DNA of 16,390 nucleotides from DASVLX01 sp035552275 (GTDB taxonomy: Bacteria; Actinomycetota; Actinomycetes; Mycobacteriales; Pseudonocardiaceae): positions 1-16,390 of the forward strand of contig DASZLR010000021.1 of the NCBI GenBank assembly GCA_035552275.1. Reading direction: 5' to 3'. The notes below the pieces were generated by a model. The model saw only the letters and a program-made list of their open reading frames with translations. It had not been told where the DNA came from and ran no database searches. How positions within the stretch are numbered: position 1 is the first letter of the stretch; every line of letters begins with the position of its first letter. Positions 6,226-13,025 of this stretch are shown piece after piece. The translations under genes were made by a program, and so were the position numbers.

Positions 6226-7125
6226 TTAGTCGGCGTTCAGCTCGGCGAGATCGGCGTCACTGAGCTTGATGGTGGCGGCCGCCACATTCTGTTCCAGATG
6301 GTCGACCGACGACGTGCCCGCGATGGTGAGCACGTTCGGTGACCGGGCCAGCAGCCAGGCCAGCGCGATCTGCGGCACGGTCGCGCCGTGCCGGGCCGCG
6401 ACGGCCGCGATCCGCTCGGCGGCCAGCGGCTGGAAACCGCCCACCGGGAAGAACGGCACGAACGGGATGCCGCGCTCGGCGCAGCTGTCCAGTATCGCGT
6501 CGTCGGTGCGCTCGGTGAGGTTGTAGTGGTTCTGCACGCAGGCGACCGGCGCGATCTCCAGTGCCTCGGCGAACTGGGCGGCGGTCACATTGGACACGCC
6601 GATCTCCCGGACCAGTCCTTCGTCGCGCAGCTTCAGCAGCGCGGTGAGCGGTTCGGCCAGCGATTCCTCGACCGTCCCGTCGGGCGCACCGACCCGCAGG
6701 TTGACGACGTCCAGCTGATCCACGCCGAGGCTGGTCAGGTTGTTCTCGACGGCGGTGCGCAGGCCGGCTTCGGTGTGTCCGAGGCGCTCGCTTTCCGGCA
6801 GGTTGATGTCGTCACCGTCCGCGATCGTGGCGAGCTTGGTGACGATCACCAGGTTCGCCGGGTACGGGTACAGCGCCGCTTTGATCAGGTCGTTGGCCCG
6901 CACGCCGTCGCGCGCGTAGAAGTAGGCGGTGTCGATGTGGTTGACGCCCAGTTCCACCGCGCGGCGCAGCACCGCGATCGCGTCCTCGTGGCTGGGCGCG
7001 GCGCCGAACGGCCAGGCCGGCAGCCGCATCGTGCCGTAACCCATGCGGGCGACGGTGGCGCCGGCGAGTTGGGCTGTTCCGGCGGCGCCGGCCGGGCCGG
7101 TGGTGATGTCGATATCCGTTGCCAT
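6226..7125 (-). CDS. Aldo/keto reductase, YdbC/PdxI-like
   Basis: 299-aa single-domain (beta/alpha)8 oxidoreductase. It follows E. coli YdbC (PdxI, an NADPH-dependent pyridoxal reductase) along its length: RMGYGTMRLP, ELGVNHIDTAYFY, YPYPANLVIVTK, LDVVNLRVG, GVSNVTAAQF, FVPFFPVGGF, ALAWLLARSPN and the cofactor-phosphate segment IAGTSSVDHLEQN. Catalytic Asp65, Tyr70 and Lys97 are present; the usual catalytic His is replaced within VVNLR, which is also the case in YdbC as I recall it, so this is a subfamily trait rather than a defect. Substrate could be pyridoxal or another carbonyl. The start ATG 7125 has no obvious ribosome-binding site. It is divergent from a LuxR-type regulator 79 bases away. 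Confidence 0.9.
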   Translation of the reverse strand: MATDIDITTGPAGAAGTAQLAGATVARMGYGTMRLPAWPFGAAPSHEDAIAVLRRAVELGVNHIDTAYFYARDGVRANDLIKAALYPYPANLVIVTKLATIADGDDINLPESERLGHTEAGLRTAVENNLTSLGVDQLDVVNLRVGAPDGTVEESLAEPLTALLKLRDEGLVREIGVSNVTAAQFAEALEIAPVACVQNHYNLTERTDDAILDSCAERGIPFVPFFPVGGFQPLAAERIAAVAARHGATVPQIALAWLLARSPNVLTIAGTSSVDHLEQNVAAATIKLSDADLAELNAD

Positions 7126-7163
7126 GAAGCCAGTTCATCATCCAGTCCGGCCGCGCGCAGCCG

Positions 7164-7183
7164 GATGGCAATATGTTGTCATC
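7164..7183. promoter_or_regulatory. Imperfect inverted repeat in the reductase/regulator divergent promoter region
   Basis: GATGGCAA (7164-7171) and TTGTCATC (7176-7183) flank TATG; 7 of 8 positions are complementary. It lies in the 79-bp gap between two divergent starts, where an operator controlling both would sit. A second short dyad, TCCGG (7146-7150) with CCGGA (7161-7165), is adjacent. No consensus is known to me, so the operator role is a guess. Confidence 0.35.
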
Positions 7184-7204
7184 GGCAGAGGACAGGGTGG
7201 CGCG

Positions 7205-7873
7205 GTGACGGGAACGGCTCAGAGCATCGACCAGGTGGTGACCCTGCACGGGGACAAGGCGCTCATGGAGCGCGCCGGCCACCTGTTCGCGCCGCGCCGG
7301 GAGTTCATCTGTCTGGCGATCGACACGGCGACCTGGTCGGTGCGCGTCGCGCACGCCGAGACCCCGACGCCGATGGTTCCCGAGGGCGTCGACGTCTACA
7401 AGATGTACACACCGCAGGCCGTGGCCGATCCGGCGGCGCGCCAGCAGCTGTTGGCGGTGCGCGACGCCGGCGCCCAGGTGCGGATCTGCCCGACCCGGCT
7501 GCCCTACGAGACGATCATCATCGACGGCCGGGTCGCCATCCAGGCCGGCGCGAGCCAGCACGGCGTGCGCGCGTACACGGTGGTGAGCGTGCCGACCGTG
7601 GTGGCCGGGATGCGGTCGCTGTTCTTCGCGACCTGGCAGTCGGCCGCCGACCTCACCGATGTCGTGCGCGCCGGGCCGCCGTCCGTGGACGACGAGGGCA
7701 TGGCCATCCTGCGGCTGCTGTCCTCGGGCCAGAAGGACGTCACCGCGGCGCGCCGGCTGGGCATGTCGGTACGCACCTACCGACGGCGAGTGGCCGAGCT
7801 GATGGTGGTGCTGGACGCGGACTCCCGGTTCCAGGCCGGCGCCCGCGCCCGCGCGCTGGGCCTGAAGATCTGA
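7205..7873 (+). CDS. LuxR-type helix-turn-helix regulator with TrmB/PLD-like N-terminal domain
   Basis: 222-aa protein. Residues about 160-215 are a LuxR/GerE-type helix-turn-helix: ILRLLSSGQKDVTAARRLGM followed by SVRTYRRRVAELMVVLDADS and RFQAGARARALGL. The N-terminal part resembles the phospholipase-D-like/TrmB C-terminal domain seen in many actinobacterial one-component regulators (YKMYTPQAVADPAARQQLLA, then GAQVRICPTRLPYETIIIDG), probably a ligand-sensing region without the HKD catalytic residues. No phosphoacceptor receiver domain. The GTG at 7205 is chosen because the recognisable N-terminus follows it and AGGG lies upstream; a longer open frame upstream overlaps the divergent reductase. 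Target genes unknown; the divergent reductase is the obvious candidate. Confidence 0.88.
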   Translation: MTGTAQSIDQVVTLHGDKALMERAGHLFAPRREFICLAIDTATWSVRVAHAETPTPMVPEGVDVYKMYTPQAVADPAARQQLLAVRDAGAQVRICPTRLPYETIIIDGRVAIQAGASQHGVRAYTVVSVPTVVAGMRSLFFATWQSAADLTDVVRAGPPSVDDEGMAILRLLSSGQKDVTAARRLGMSVRTYRRRVAELMVVLDADSRFQAGARARALGLKI

Positions 7874-7939
7874 TCTTGCTGGTTCGGTAACGCCTCGGGC
7901 GGTCGCCGCGACACATCCCGCGACGAAGGGGGCGCGGCG

Positions 7940-9025
7940 GTGACCGAGGGTGGGGCGGACGGCGCTGCCGTGATCACGGTGTGGCCGGCGGTGGCGCGAC
8001 CTGTTCGCCGGCGTCGGCGGTGGTGGCCGATGATCGTCGGTCTGTCGATCTCGCTGGTGGTCGTCGTCGGGGCGGCCGCGCTGGTCATGTTCGACCGGCC
8101 GGGGCCGGTAGCTGGGCTTGGTCGCGTGTTTCCCTACCCGCCGCCGAACAATCTGGCCTTTGTGGACAGCGCGAACACCTCTGCCGCGATCGACGCGGCG
8201 AAGAACACAGCCGAACGAATGTTCTCCATCGGATACCGGAGCTTCGATCAGGACATCGCTCGCGCCACTCCGCTGCTCACCGGCGCTGCGCTGGCGAAGT
8301 ACCAACGTCTGATCGCTGAGTTGCGCGGTCCGACCGTGGCAGCGCACCTGAACGTGACCAGCATGGTCATCAACAATGGTCTGCTGTCGTTGGCGCAGAA
8401 CGGAACCGGGCAGCGGGCCACCGCGCTGGTGGTTCTGCGACTGGCCGGACATCACCAGGACACCGGCAAGACCGACTACGACGTGCAGATGCTCCAACTG
8501 GCCGAACAGCGCAACAACAAAGGGGATTGGCGGGTGTCGGACATCGCCGACCAGCCAGGGTCGGCGATACCGGCCGTTCCACCGATGGATCCGCTGCCGC
8601 TCAGTGTGCCGGGCTTGGCTGCGGATATCGCCACCCAGCGAGACATCGTGCTGGCCACCGCCGAGCACGACGCCGTTACGCTGGTCAACCTCGACTACCG
8701 GAGCGCCCAGCAGAGCCTGAACAGTTGGCTCGCCGTCTCCACCGGCACCCTGTACAGCGACATCGCCGGCAAACAGGCGAGCGAGATCTCCCGGGCTCAG
8801 GCCGATCAGTCAGTGGCTACCGGAGTGGTCCAGGCCGGCGCGGTCAGTGTGCTCGGCCTGGACGCCGGCACGGCGACCGTGCTGGTCATCGCGCGGGTCA
8901 CCGCCAGCGAACACGGCGCGGCGCCCACCACTGCTTACATTCCGATGGAGATATCGATGACCCGGACCAGCAGCGGGATCGGGTGGCAGGCCAGCGACAT
9001 GTACGTCCCGCCGCCGAATGCCTAG
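7940..9025 (+). CDS. Membrane-anchored protein with two Mce-associated-like (NTF2-type) domains
   Basis: 361-aa protein. A short cytoplasmic N-terminus with an Arg cluster (VRRRRRWWP, residues 22-30) precedes one membrane helix (about 31-51), so the rest should be outside the membrane. Two domains follow, about residues 82-203 and 233-354. Each starts with a helix (AAIDAAKNTAERMFSIGYRS; ATAEHDAVTLVNLDYRS), carries a TG motif about 15 residues later, and ends with WRVSDI or WQASDM. This is the pattern of Mce-associated proteins of mycobacteria, which usually have a single such domain. No mce or yrbE gene is visible here. Start GTG 7940 has AAGGGGG about 8 bases upstream. Its stop shares the CTAG at 9022-9025 with the convergent phosphoglycerate mutase gene. 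Confidence 0.75.
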   Translation: MTEGGADGAAVITVWPAVARPVRRRRRWWPMIVGLSISLVVVVGAAALVMFDRPGPVAGLGRVFPYPPPNNLAFVDSANTSAAIDAAKNTAERMFSIGYRSFDQDIARATPLLTGAALAKYQRLIAELRGPTVAAHLNVTSMVINNGLLSLAQNGTGQRATALVVLRLAGHHQDTGKTDYDVQMLQLAEQRNNKGDWRVSDIADQPGSAIPAVPPMDPLPLSVPGLAADIATQRDIVLATAEHDAVTLVNLDYRSAQQSLNSWLAVSTGTLYSDIAGKQASEISRAQADQSVATGVVQAGAVSVLGLDAGTATVLVIARVTASEHGAAPTTAYIPMEISMTRTSSGIGWQASDMYVPPPNA

Positions 9026-9768
9026 CGGCCCTGGTTGGCGACGGCCTGGATGGCGTCGGCGGCCGCGGTCGGGTCGAGGTAGGTGCCACCGGGGTTGGTC
9101 GGCCTGAGATCGTCGTCCAGGTCGTAGCGCAGCGGGATGCCGGTCGGGATGTTCAGCTTGGCGATGGCGTCGTCCGAGACGCCGTCGAGGTGCTTGACCA
9201 GCGCCCGCAGCGAATTGCCGTGCGCGGCGACCAGCACCGTGGCGCCGGTGCGCAGGTCCGGCACGATCGCCTCTTCCCAGTACGGCAGCAACCGGGCCAC
9301 CACGTCCTTCAGGCACTCGGTGCCGGGCAGGTCGCCACCGAGGCCGGCGTAGCGCGGGTCGGCGTCCTGGCTGAACTCGGTGCCGGGCTCGATCGGCGGT
9401 GGCGGGGTGTCGTAGGAGCGCCGCCACAGCATGAACTGGTCCTCGCCGTAGGTCTCCAGCGTCTGCTTCTTGTTCTTGCCCTGCAACGCGCCGTAGTGCC
9501 GTTCGTTGAGCCGCCAGTCCCGCCGCACCGGAATCCAGTGCCGGTCGGCACGGTCCAGCGCCAGGTTCGCCGTGGTGATCGCCCGGCGCAGCACCGAGGT
9601 GTGCAGGATCGACGGCAGCAGGCCGGCATCGACGAGCAACTCGCCGCCGCGCGCCGCCTCGTGCTCACCCTTCGCGGACAGCGGGACGTCGACCCAGCCG
9701 GTGAACAGATTCTCCGCGTTCCAGACGCTCTCGCCGTGCCGTAGCAGCACCAGGGTTCCGACAGCCAT
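9022..9768 (-). CDS. gpmA: 2,3-bisphosphoglycerate-dependent phosphoglycerate mutase
   Basis: 248-aa glycolytic enzyme interconverting 3- and 2-phosphoglycerate through a phosphohistidine. Active-site marks are all present: LVLLRHGES with His11, TSVLRRAITTA with Arg61/62, LNERHYGALQGKNK with Glu89, and VAAHGNSLRALVKHL with His183. Length is typical of dPGM. Start ATG 9768 gives MAVGTLVLLRHG, the usual short leader before the histidine. It belongs to the block shared with M. tuberculosis (gpm1, Rv0489, next to Rv0486-Rv0487). A Crp/GlxR-like palindrome lies 83 bases upstream of the start. The gene ends in a CTAG shared with the convergent membrane protein gene. Confidence 0.97.
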   Translation of the reverse strand: MAVGTLVLLRHGESVWNAENLFTGWVDVPLSAKGEHEAARGGELLVDAGLLPSILHTSVLRRAITTANLALDRADRHWIPVRRDWRLNERHYGALQGKNKKQTLETYGEDQFMLWRRSYDTPPPPIEPGTEFSQDADPRYAGLGGDLPGTECLKDVVARLLPYWEEAIVPDLRTGATVLVAAHGNSLRALVKHLDGVSDDAIAKLNIPTGIPLRYDLDDDLRPTNPGGTYLDPTAAADAIQAVANQGR

Positions 9769-9850
9769 GGCCCAAGCCTGCCAGAACTGGGTGCTCTGCC
9801 GAGAGTGGCCCTGGTCGCTCGAACGGTCACCTCACCGGAGTGATCGAAAC

Positions 9851-9866
9851 CGTGACTTACATCACG
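9851..9866. promoter_or_regulatory. Crp/GlxR-like binding site upstream of gpmA
   Basis: CGTGACTTACATCACG contains GTGA-N2-TA-N2-TCAC, which matches the core of the GlxR (Corynebacterium) and Crp (Mycobacterium) consensus TGTGANNTANNTCACA, including the central TA; only the outermost bases differ. It lies 83 bases upstream of the gpmA start. cAMP-dependent control of glycolytic genes by GlxR is known in Corynebacterium, so the position is sensible. No clear -35/-10 pair was found beside it, so activation versus repression cannot be judged. Confidence 0.55.
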
Positions 9867-10075
9867 TTTGCTACTCCATCCGGCGTAAAGGAGACGCTAA
9901 CGTTACTCAACTTCGCGGCATTCACCGGAATGTTGTCATAAGTGCCCTTGAGAATCCGGTCAACATCTGACAAGTTGACGTTGCTCTCATCGGCCGGCTC
10001 CCACGCACTCCCCGGTCCGGAGGGAGCGACGAAAACACGGTCCGTCTCCCCGTCGGGCCGTGACCCGCCGGGCAC
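9857..10075 (-). CDS. Doubtful small hypothetical protein
   Basis: A 72-codon open frame from GTG 10075 to TAA 9857. The product is polar, with no signal, membrane helix or motif I recognise (parts: SNVNLSDVDRIL, SVSFTPDGVANVM). Third-codon GC is clearly lower than in neighbouring genes and the ribosome-binding site (AGGA, 1 base away) is badly spaced. Its end overlaps the Crp/GlxR-like site. It may be a remnant or non-coding leader rather than a gene. Confidence 0.2.
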   Translation of the reverse strand: MPGGSRPDGETDRVFVAPSGPGSAWEPADESNVNLSDVDRILKGTYDNIPVNAAKLSNVSVSFTPDGVANVM

Positions 10076-10076
10076 G

Positions 10077-10100
10077 TCCTGAGTTCCCCCCGTCTCAGGA
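10077..10100. terminator. Hairpin between ybjN and gpmA
   Basis: TCCTGAG (10077-10083) and CTCAGGA (10094-10100) form a perfect 7-bp stem with a C-rich 10-base loop on the plus strand. It follows the larger hairpin at 10126-10174 in the direction of minus-strand transcription and may act with it. No T run. Confidence 0.4.
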
Positions 10101-10125
10101 ATCCCTGCCTGGCGGGAAGCGACGC

Positions 10126-10174
10126 GGGGCGGCTCGGAGTTCGTGACTCCCCCCTCCCTTCCCCGAGCCGCCCC
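10126..10174 (-). terminator. Hairpin downstream of ybjN
   Basis: GGGGCGGCTCGG (10126-10137) and CCGAGCCGCCCC (10163-10174) form a perfect 12-bp, GC-rich stem with a 25-base loop, 14 bases past the ybjN stop. An alternative small hairpin, GGAGT/ACTCC (10136-10150), partly competes with it. No T run follows; hairpin terminators without one are frequent in actinobacteria. It probably ends the mshA-ybjN transcript. Confidence 0.55.
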
Positions 10175-10187
10175 GGTCCTCGCCGCT

Positions 10188-10709
10188 TTACTGTTCGGAG
10201 CCTGGGTCGTCAGAGTCGCCGATCAGATGCCGGAACGCCTGCAGGTTGGCCAGCGACTCGCCGCGGGACACCCGCCAGGCCCACTCGCGCCGGATCGAGT
10301 TCGCGAAACCGAGTTCCAGCAGGGTGTTGAAGTCGCCGTCGGCGGCCTCGACCACCTGGCCGAGCAGGGTGTCCAACTCATCGGCGGTGACCGCGTCCAG
10401 GCCGATCCTGCCGAGCAGGTAGATGTCCCCCGATTCGTCCAATGTGTACGACACTCCGTACAGTTTGGCGTTGCGCCGCAACATGAATCGATAAACGCGC
10501 TCGTGTTCCTCGTCCGGCCGTCGGCAGACGAAGGCCTCGACCACGAAGGAATGCTGGCCGGCGACCAGCCAGCAGTTGGTGCGCAGCTTCTTGTCGCCCG
10601 GCAGGGTCACGAAGTACGCGCCGGCGCCTTTGCGCTCGTAGCTCAGCTCGCGTTCGTCCAGCACGGTCTTGATCAGCTGGTCGAGTTCCGCGACGCGTTC
10701 GGCAGTCAG
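10188..10709 (-). CDS. YbjN-domain protein, probable CTG start
   Basis: 173-aa protein of the YbjN family (type III secretion chaperone-like fold, function unknown), the counterpart of M. tuberculosis Rv0487 beside mshA. Family marks are GAYFVTLPGDKKLRTNCWLV, FVVEAFVCRRPDE, YRFMLRRNAKLYGVSYTLD and the C-terminal GFANSIRREWAWRVSRG. The first ATG/GTG in frame is GTG 10664 (MLDEREL), but that start has no ribosome-binding site and loses the first family helix. Fifteen codons upstream, CTG 10709 has GGAGGT 6 bases before it, overlaps the mshA stop as CTGA, and yields LTAERVAELDQL, which fits the usual N-terminus of homologues. I therefore place the start at 10709. Translational coupling to mshA is likely. 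Confidence 0.9.
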   Translation of the reverse strand: MTAERVAELDQLIKTVLDERELSYERKGAGAYFVTLPGDKKLRTNCWLVAGQHSFVVEAFVCRRPDEEHERVYRFMLRRNAKLYGVSYTLDESGDIYLLGRIGLDAVTADELDTLLGQVVEAADGDFNTLLELGFANSIRREWAWRVSRGESLANLQAFRHLIGDSDDPGSEQ

Positions 10710-12025
10710 ACCGCCACCTCCTTCTCGTCCCGCCAGACCGCCGCGCGGAATGCTTCGGCGGCGGTGGCGTACCCGGCCAGCAGTGCGTCGGTGGTGCGTT
10801 GCCAGGAGAAATTCCGGGCATGCTCGGCCGCGCCCGCCGCCAGTTCCGCCCGGCGAGCCGGTCGCAACGCCACCTCGGCCAGCGTGCCAGCCCAGCGCGC
10901 CGGATCATGGCCGGGTACCAGCAGGCCGGAACGACCGTGCGCGACCGCGACCGGCAGGCCGCCGACCTCCGCCGCGACCACCGGGGTCCCGCACGCCTGC
11001 GCCTCCAACGCCACCAGTCCGAACGACTCGTTGTGGCTGGGCACCGCGACCACGTCGGCGGCCTGGTACACGGCCGGCAGCGCCGGACCCTTCTGCGGCG
11101 GCAGGAAACGCAGCACATCCTCGACATTGAGCCCCGCGGCCAGATCCCGCAACGCGTTGGGCTGCTCGCGGCCCGATCCGGACGCCCCGCCGACCACCAG
11201 CACCACCAGCCGGGAACGCAGCCCCGGATCGCGCCGGATCATCTCGGCCGCCGCGCGGACCAGCACATCCGGCGCCTTCAGCGGCTGGATCCGGCCGACG
11301 AAGGCGAGCACCACGGCGTCCTTCGGCAGACCCAGCATCGCTCGGGCGGCCCGCCGGTCGCCGGGCATGAAACGGTCCAGGTCGACGCCCGGTGGCACGG
11401 CAAGCGTTTGCTCCGGCTTCGCGCCGTAGAGCCGGACCAGTTGCTGGGCCTCGATCGCGGTGTTCGCGACCAGCAGATCCGCTTCGTCGGCGACCTGCTG
11501 CTCGCCGATCAGCCGCTGCCGCGGCTCGGGGGTGTCGCCCTCGGCCAGCGCCCCGTTCTTGACTTTCGCCAGGGTGTGCGCGGAGTGCACCAGCGGCACC
11601 CCCCAGCGTTCCCTGGTCAGCCAGCCGACCTGGCCGGACAGCCAGTAATGCGAGTGCACGACGTCGTAGTAGCCGGGGTCGTGGAACGCTTCGGCGCGCA
11701 GCACGCCGGCCGTGAAAGCACAGAGTTGGCTGGGCAGCTCGGCCTTGTCCAGTTCCTCGAACGGACCGGCCACCACGTGCCGGACCGTCACGCCGGGCGC
11801 CAGCTCGGCCACCGGCGGCAGGTCCGAGCAGGTCGCCCGGGTGAAGATCTCCACCGCGATGCCGCGCTCGGCCATCAGCCGGGCGGTCTGCACGATGTAG
11901 ACGTTCATCCCGCCGGCATCGCCGACGCCGGGCTGGTCCAGCGGCGAGGTGTGCACCGACAGCACCGCCACCCGCCGGGGCCAGGCCCGTCTCGGAAGTG
12001 TCCGCAGCCTCCGCAGCTCCTGCAC
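10706..12025 (-). CDS. mshA: D-inositol-3-phosphate glycosyltransferase (mycothiol synthesis)
   Basis: 439-aa GT4-family glycosyltransferase making the first committed step of mycothiol: UDP-GlcNAc plus 1L-myo-inositol 1-phosphate to GlcNAc-inositol phosphate. Recognised by VLSVHTSPLDQPGVGDAGGM near the N-terminus, VHSHYWLSGQVGWL, PLVHSAHTLAKVKN, the nucleotide-sugar region VGRIQPLKAPDVLVRA, and the GT4 E-x7-E motif in NESFGLVALEAQACGTPVV. Length is that of MshA. The start is GTG 12025 (QELRR), with AGGTGG upstream; an initiation nearer to RRVAVLSVH cannot be excluded. It is followed by ybjN with a 4-base overlap and divergent from a short-chain dehydrogenase, as around Rv0486 in M. tuberculosis. 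Confidence 0.97.
   Translation of the reverse strand: MQELRRLRTLPRRAWPRRVAVLSVHTSPLDQPGVGDAGGMNVYIVQTARLMAERGIAVEIFTRATCSDLPPVAELAPGVTVRHVVAGPFEELDKAELPSQLCAFTAGVLRAEAFHDPGYYDVVHSHYWLSGQVGWLTRERWGVPLVHSAHTLAKVKNGALAEGDTPEPRQRLIGEQQVADEADLLVANTAIEAQQLVRLYGAKPEQTLAVPPGVDLDRFMPGDRRAARAMLGLPKDAVVLAFVGRIQPLKAPDVLVRAAAEMIRRDPGLRSRLVVLVVGGASGSGREQPNALRDLAAGLNVEDVLRFLPPQKGPALPAVYQAADVVAVPSHNESFGLVALEAQACGTPVVAAEVGGLPVAVAHGRSGLLVPGHDPARWAGTLAEVALRPARRAELAAGAAEHARNFSWQRTTDALLAGYATAAEAFRAAVWRDEKEVAV
10710..10722 (-). promoter_or_regulatory. Ribosome-binding site deciding the CTG start of ybjN
   Basis: AGGAGGT (minus strand, 10722-10716) followed by six bases and CTG. It lies inside the last codons of mshA. 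It is one of the strongest Shine-Dalgarno sequences in the window and no ATG, GTG or TTG sits at a usable distance from it in the ybjN frame. Confidence 0.7.
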
Positions 12026-12045
12026 CTACCACCTGCCAGCTTCGT

Positions 12046-12073
12046 GTCGACCCGGTTTCGGGTCCGTTTCGAC
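12046..12073. repeat. Nested inverted repeats in the mshA/SDR divergent region
   Basis: GACCCG-GTTT-CGGGTC (12049-12064) is a perfect 6-bp hairpin; GTCGA (12046-12050) and TCGAC (12069-12073) form an outer dyad, and TCCGT-TTCG-ACGGA overlaps on the right (12063-12076). These lie 20-50 bases upstream of the mshA start and could be an operator or a structured mshA leader. No known consensus matches. Confidence 0.35.
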
Positions 12074-12152
12074 GGATGACCCCTCGGCTGCAACCACGCG
12101 GCGGCCGAGCATCTTCCCGCGGGGCCTGATCGAGCAGGCAGGATGGAGAGCT

Positions 12153-12896
12153 GTGACAGAGACACCGATTGCCCCCATTGCTGTTGTGACCGGCGCCAGC
12201 TCCGGAATCGGCGAGGCCACCGCCCGCCGGCTGGCCGCCGAGGGATTCCACGTGGTGCTCGGCGCCCGCCGAATCGAGAAGCTCAAGACGGTGGCCGCCG
12301 ACATCGGCGGCACCGCGTTGCCGCTGGACGTCACCGACGCCGACTCGGTCGCCGCGTTCGTCGCGGCCATCGACGCGGCCCGGGTGCTGGTGAACAACGC
12401 CGGCGGCGCGCTGGGCCTGGAATCGGTGGCGCAGGCCGATGAGCAGCACTGGCGCGCGATGTGGGAGTCCAACGTGCTGGGCACCCTACGGATCACCAAG
12501 GGCCTGCTGCCGAAGCTGATCGACTCCGGCGACGGCCATGTGGTGACGGTCACCTCGATCGCCGCGATCGAGGTGTACGACGGCGGCGCCGGCTACACCG
12601 CGGCCAAGCACGCCGAGTCGGCGTTGCACCGCACCCTGCGCGGCGAGTACCTCGGCGAGCCGGTCCGGTTCACCGAGGTGCTGCCGGGCATGGTGGAGAC
12701 GGAGTTCTCGGTGGTCCGGTTCGGCGGCGACGCCGAGCGCGCGGCGGGCGTCTACGCCGGGCTGGTGCCGTTGACGGCCGATGATGTCGCCGACGTGATC
12801 GCGTTCGCGGTCACCAGGCCGTCACATGTCAATCTGGACAGCATCGTGCTCAAGCCGCGCGCCCAACACTCCGCCGGCCGGGCCTATCGGGACTGA
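12153..12896 (+). CDS. Short-chain dehydrogenase, YdfG-like
   Basis: 247-aa classical NAD(P)-dependent dehydrogenase. Cofactor motif TGASSGIGEATA at the N-terminus, GARRIEKL after the second strand (Arg residues suggesting NADP), VLVNNAGGALGLE, catalytic Ser in VVTVTSIAA, and the active-site pair in GYTAAKHA (Tyr-x3-Lys). The PGMVETEFSVVRF segment and overall pattern resemble YdfG / serine 3-dehydrogenase-type 3-hydroxyacid dehydrogenases; the natural substrate is unknown. GTG 12153 is chosen because GGAG lies 4 bases upstream and the glycine motif follows at the normal distance; the longer open frame upstream overlaps mshA. Position and orientation match Rv0484c of M. tuberculosis. Confidence 0.93.
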   Translation: MTETPIAPIAVVTGASSGIGEATARRLAAEGFHVVLGARRIEKLKTVAADIGGTALPLDVTDADSVAAFVAAIDAARVLVNNAGGALGLESVAQADEQHWRAMWESNVLGTLRITKGLLPKLIDSGDGHVVTVTSIAAIEVYDGGAGYTAAKHAESALHRTLRGEYLGEPVRFTEVLPGMVETEFSVVRFGGDAERAAGVYAGLVPLTADDVADVIAFAVTRPSHVNLDSIVLKPRAQHSAGRAYRD

Positions 12897-12950
12897 GGAT
12901 CGGCGCTCTGGTCGCGCCCGGCCGCGTCCGCGTGATGCTTCGACTCGACG

Positions 12951-12980
12951 CCGGCGGATGACCATGCGATCATCCGCCGG
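12951..12980. terminator. Perfect hairpin between the SDR and the large membrane gene
   Basis: CCGGCGGATGA (12951-12961) and TCATCCGCCGG (12970-12980) form an 11-bp stem with an 8-base loop, 54 bases after the dehydrogenase stop and 45 bases before the next start. No T run. A terminator is likely; an operator for the membrane gene is the alternative. Confidence 0.5.
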
Positions 12981-13025
12981 GACGTGCTGGTAACAGCCAG
13001 CCGCCGGTGCGACGACGGAGCGGTC

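Larger units (their letters stand above)
9769..10187. other. Region between ybjN and gpmA
   Basis: 419 bases between two genes on the minus strand. It holds two hairpins just downstream of ybjN (10126-10174 and 10077-10100), a doubtful 72-codon open frame (9857-10075), and the Crp/GlxR-like palindrome at 9851-9866 upstream of gpmA. The part around 9840-9980 is visibly less GC-rich than the flanking genes. In M. tuberculosis this position is occupied by Rv0488, a LysE-type transporter gene, of which I see no trace. Confidence 0.6.

Noticed and set aside
7866..7878. AAGATC-T-GATCTT palindrome at the end of the LuxR-type gene
   Set aside because: It overlaps the last codons and stop and has a one-base centre, so it cannot form a terminator hairpin; no evidence for a binding site.
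6812..8668. A 618-codon minus-strand frame across the LuxR and Mce-associated-like genes
   Set aside because: It covers three real genes in other frames and its product is His/Arg-rich without motifs.
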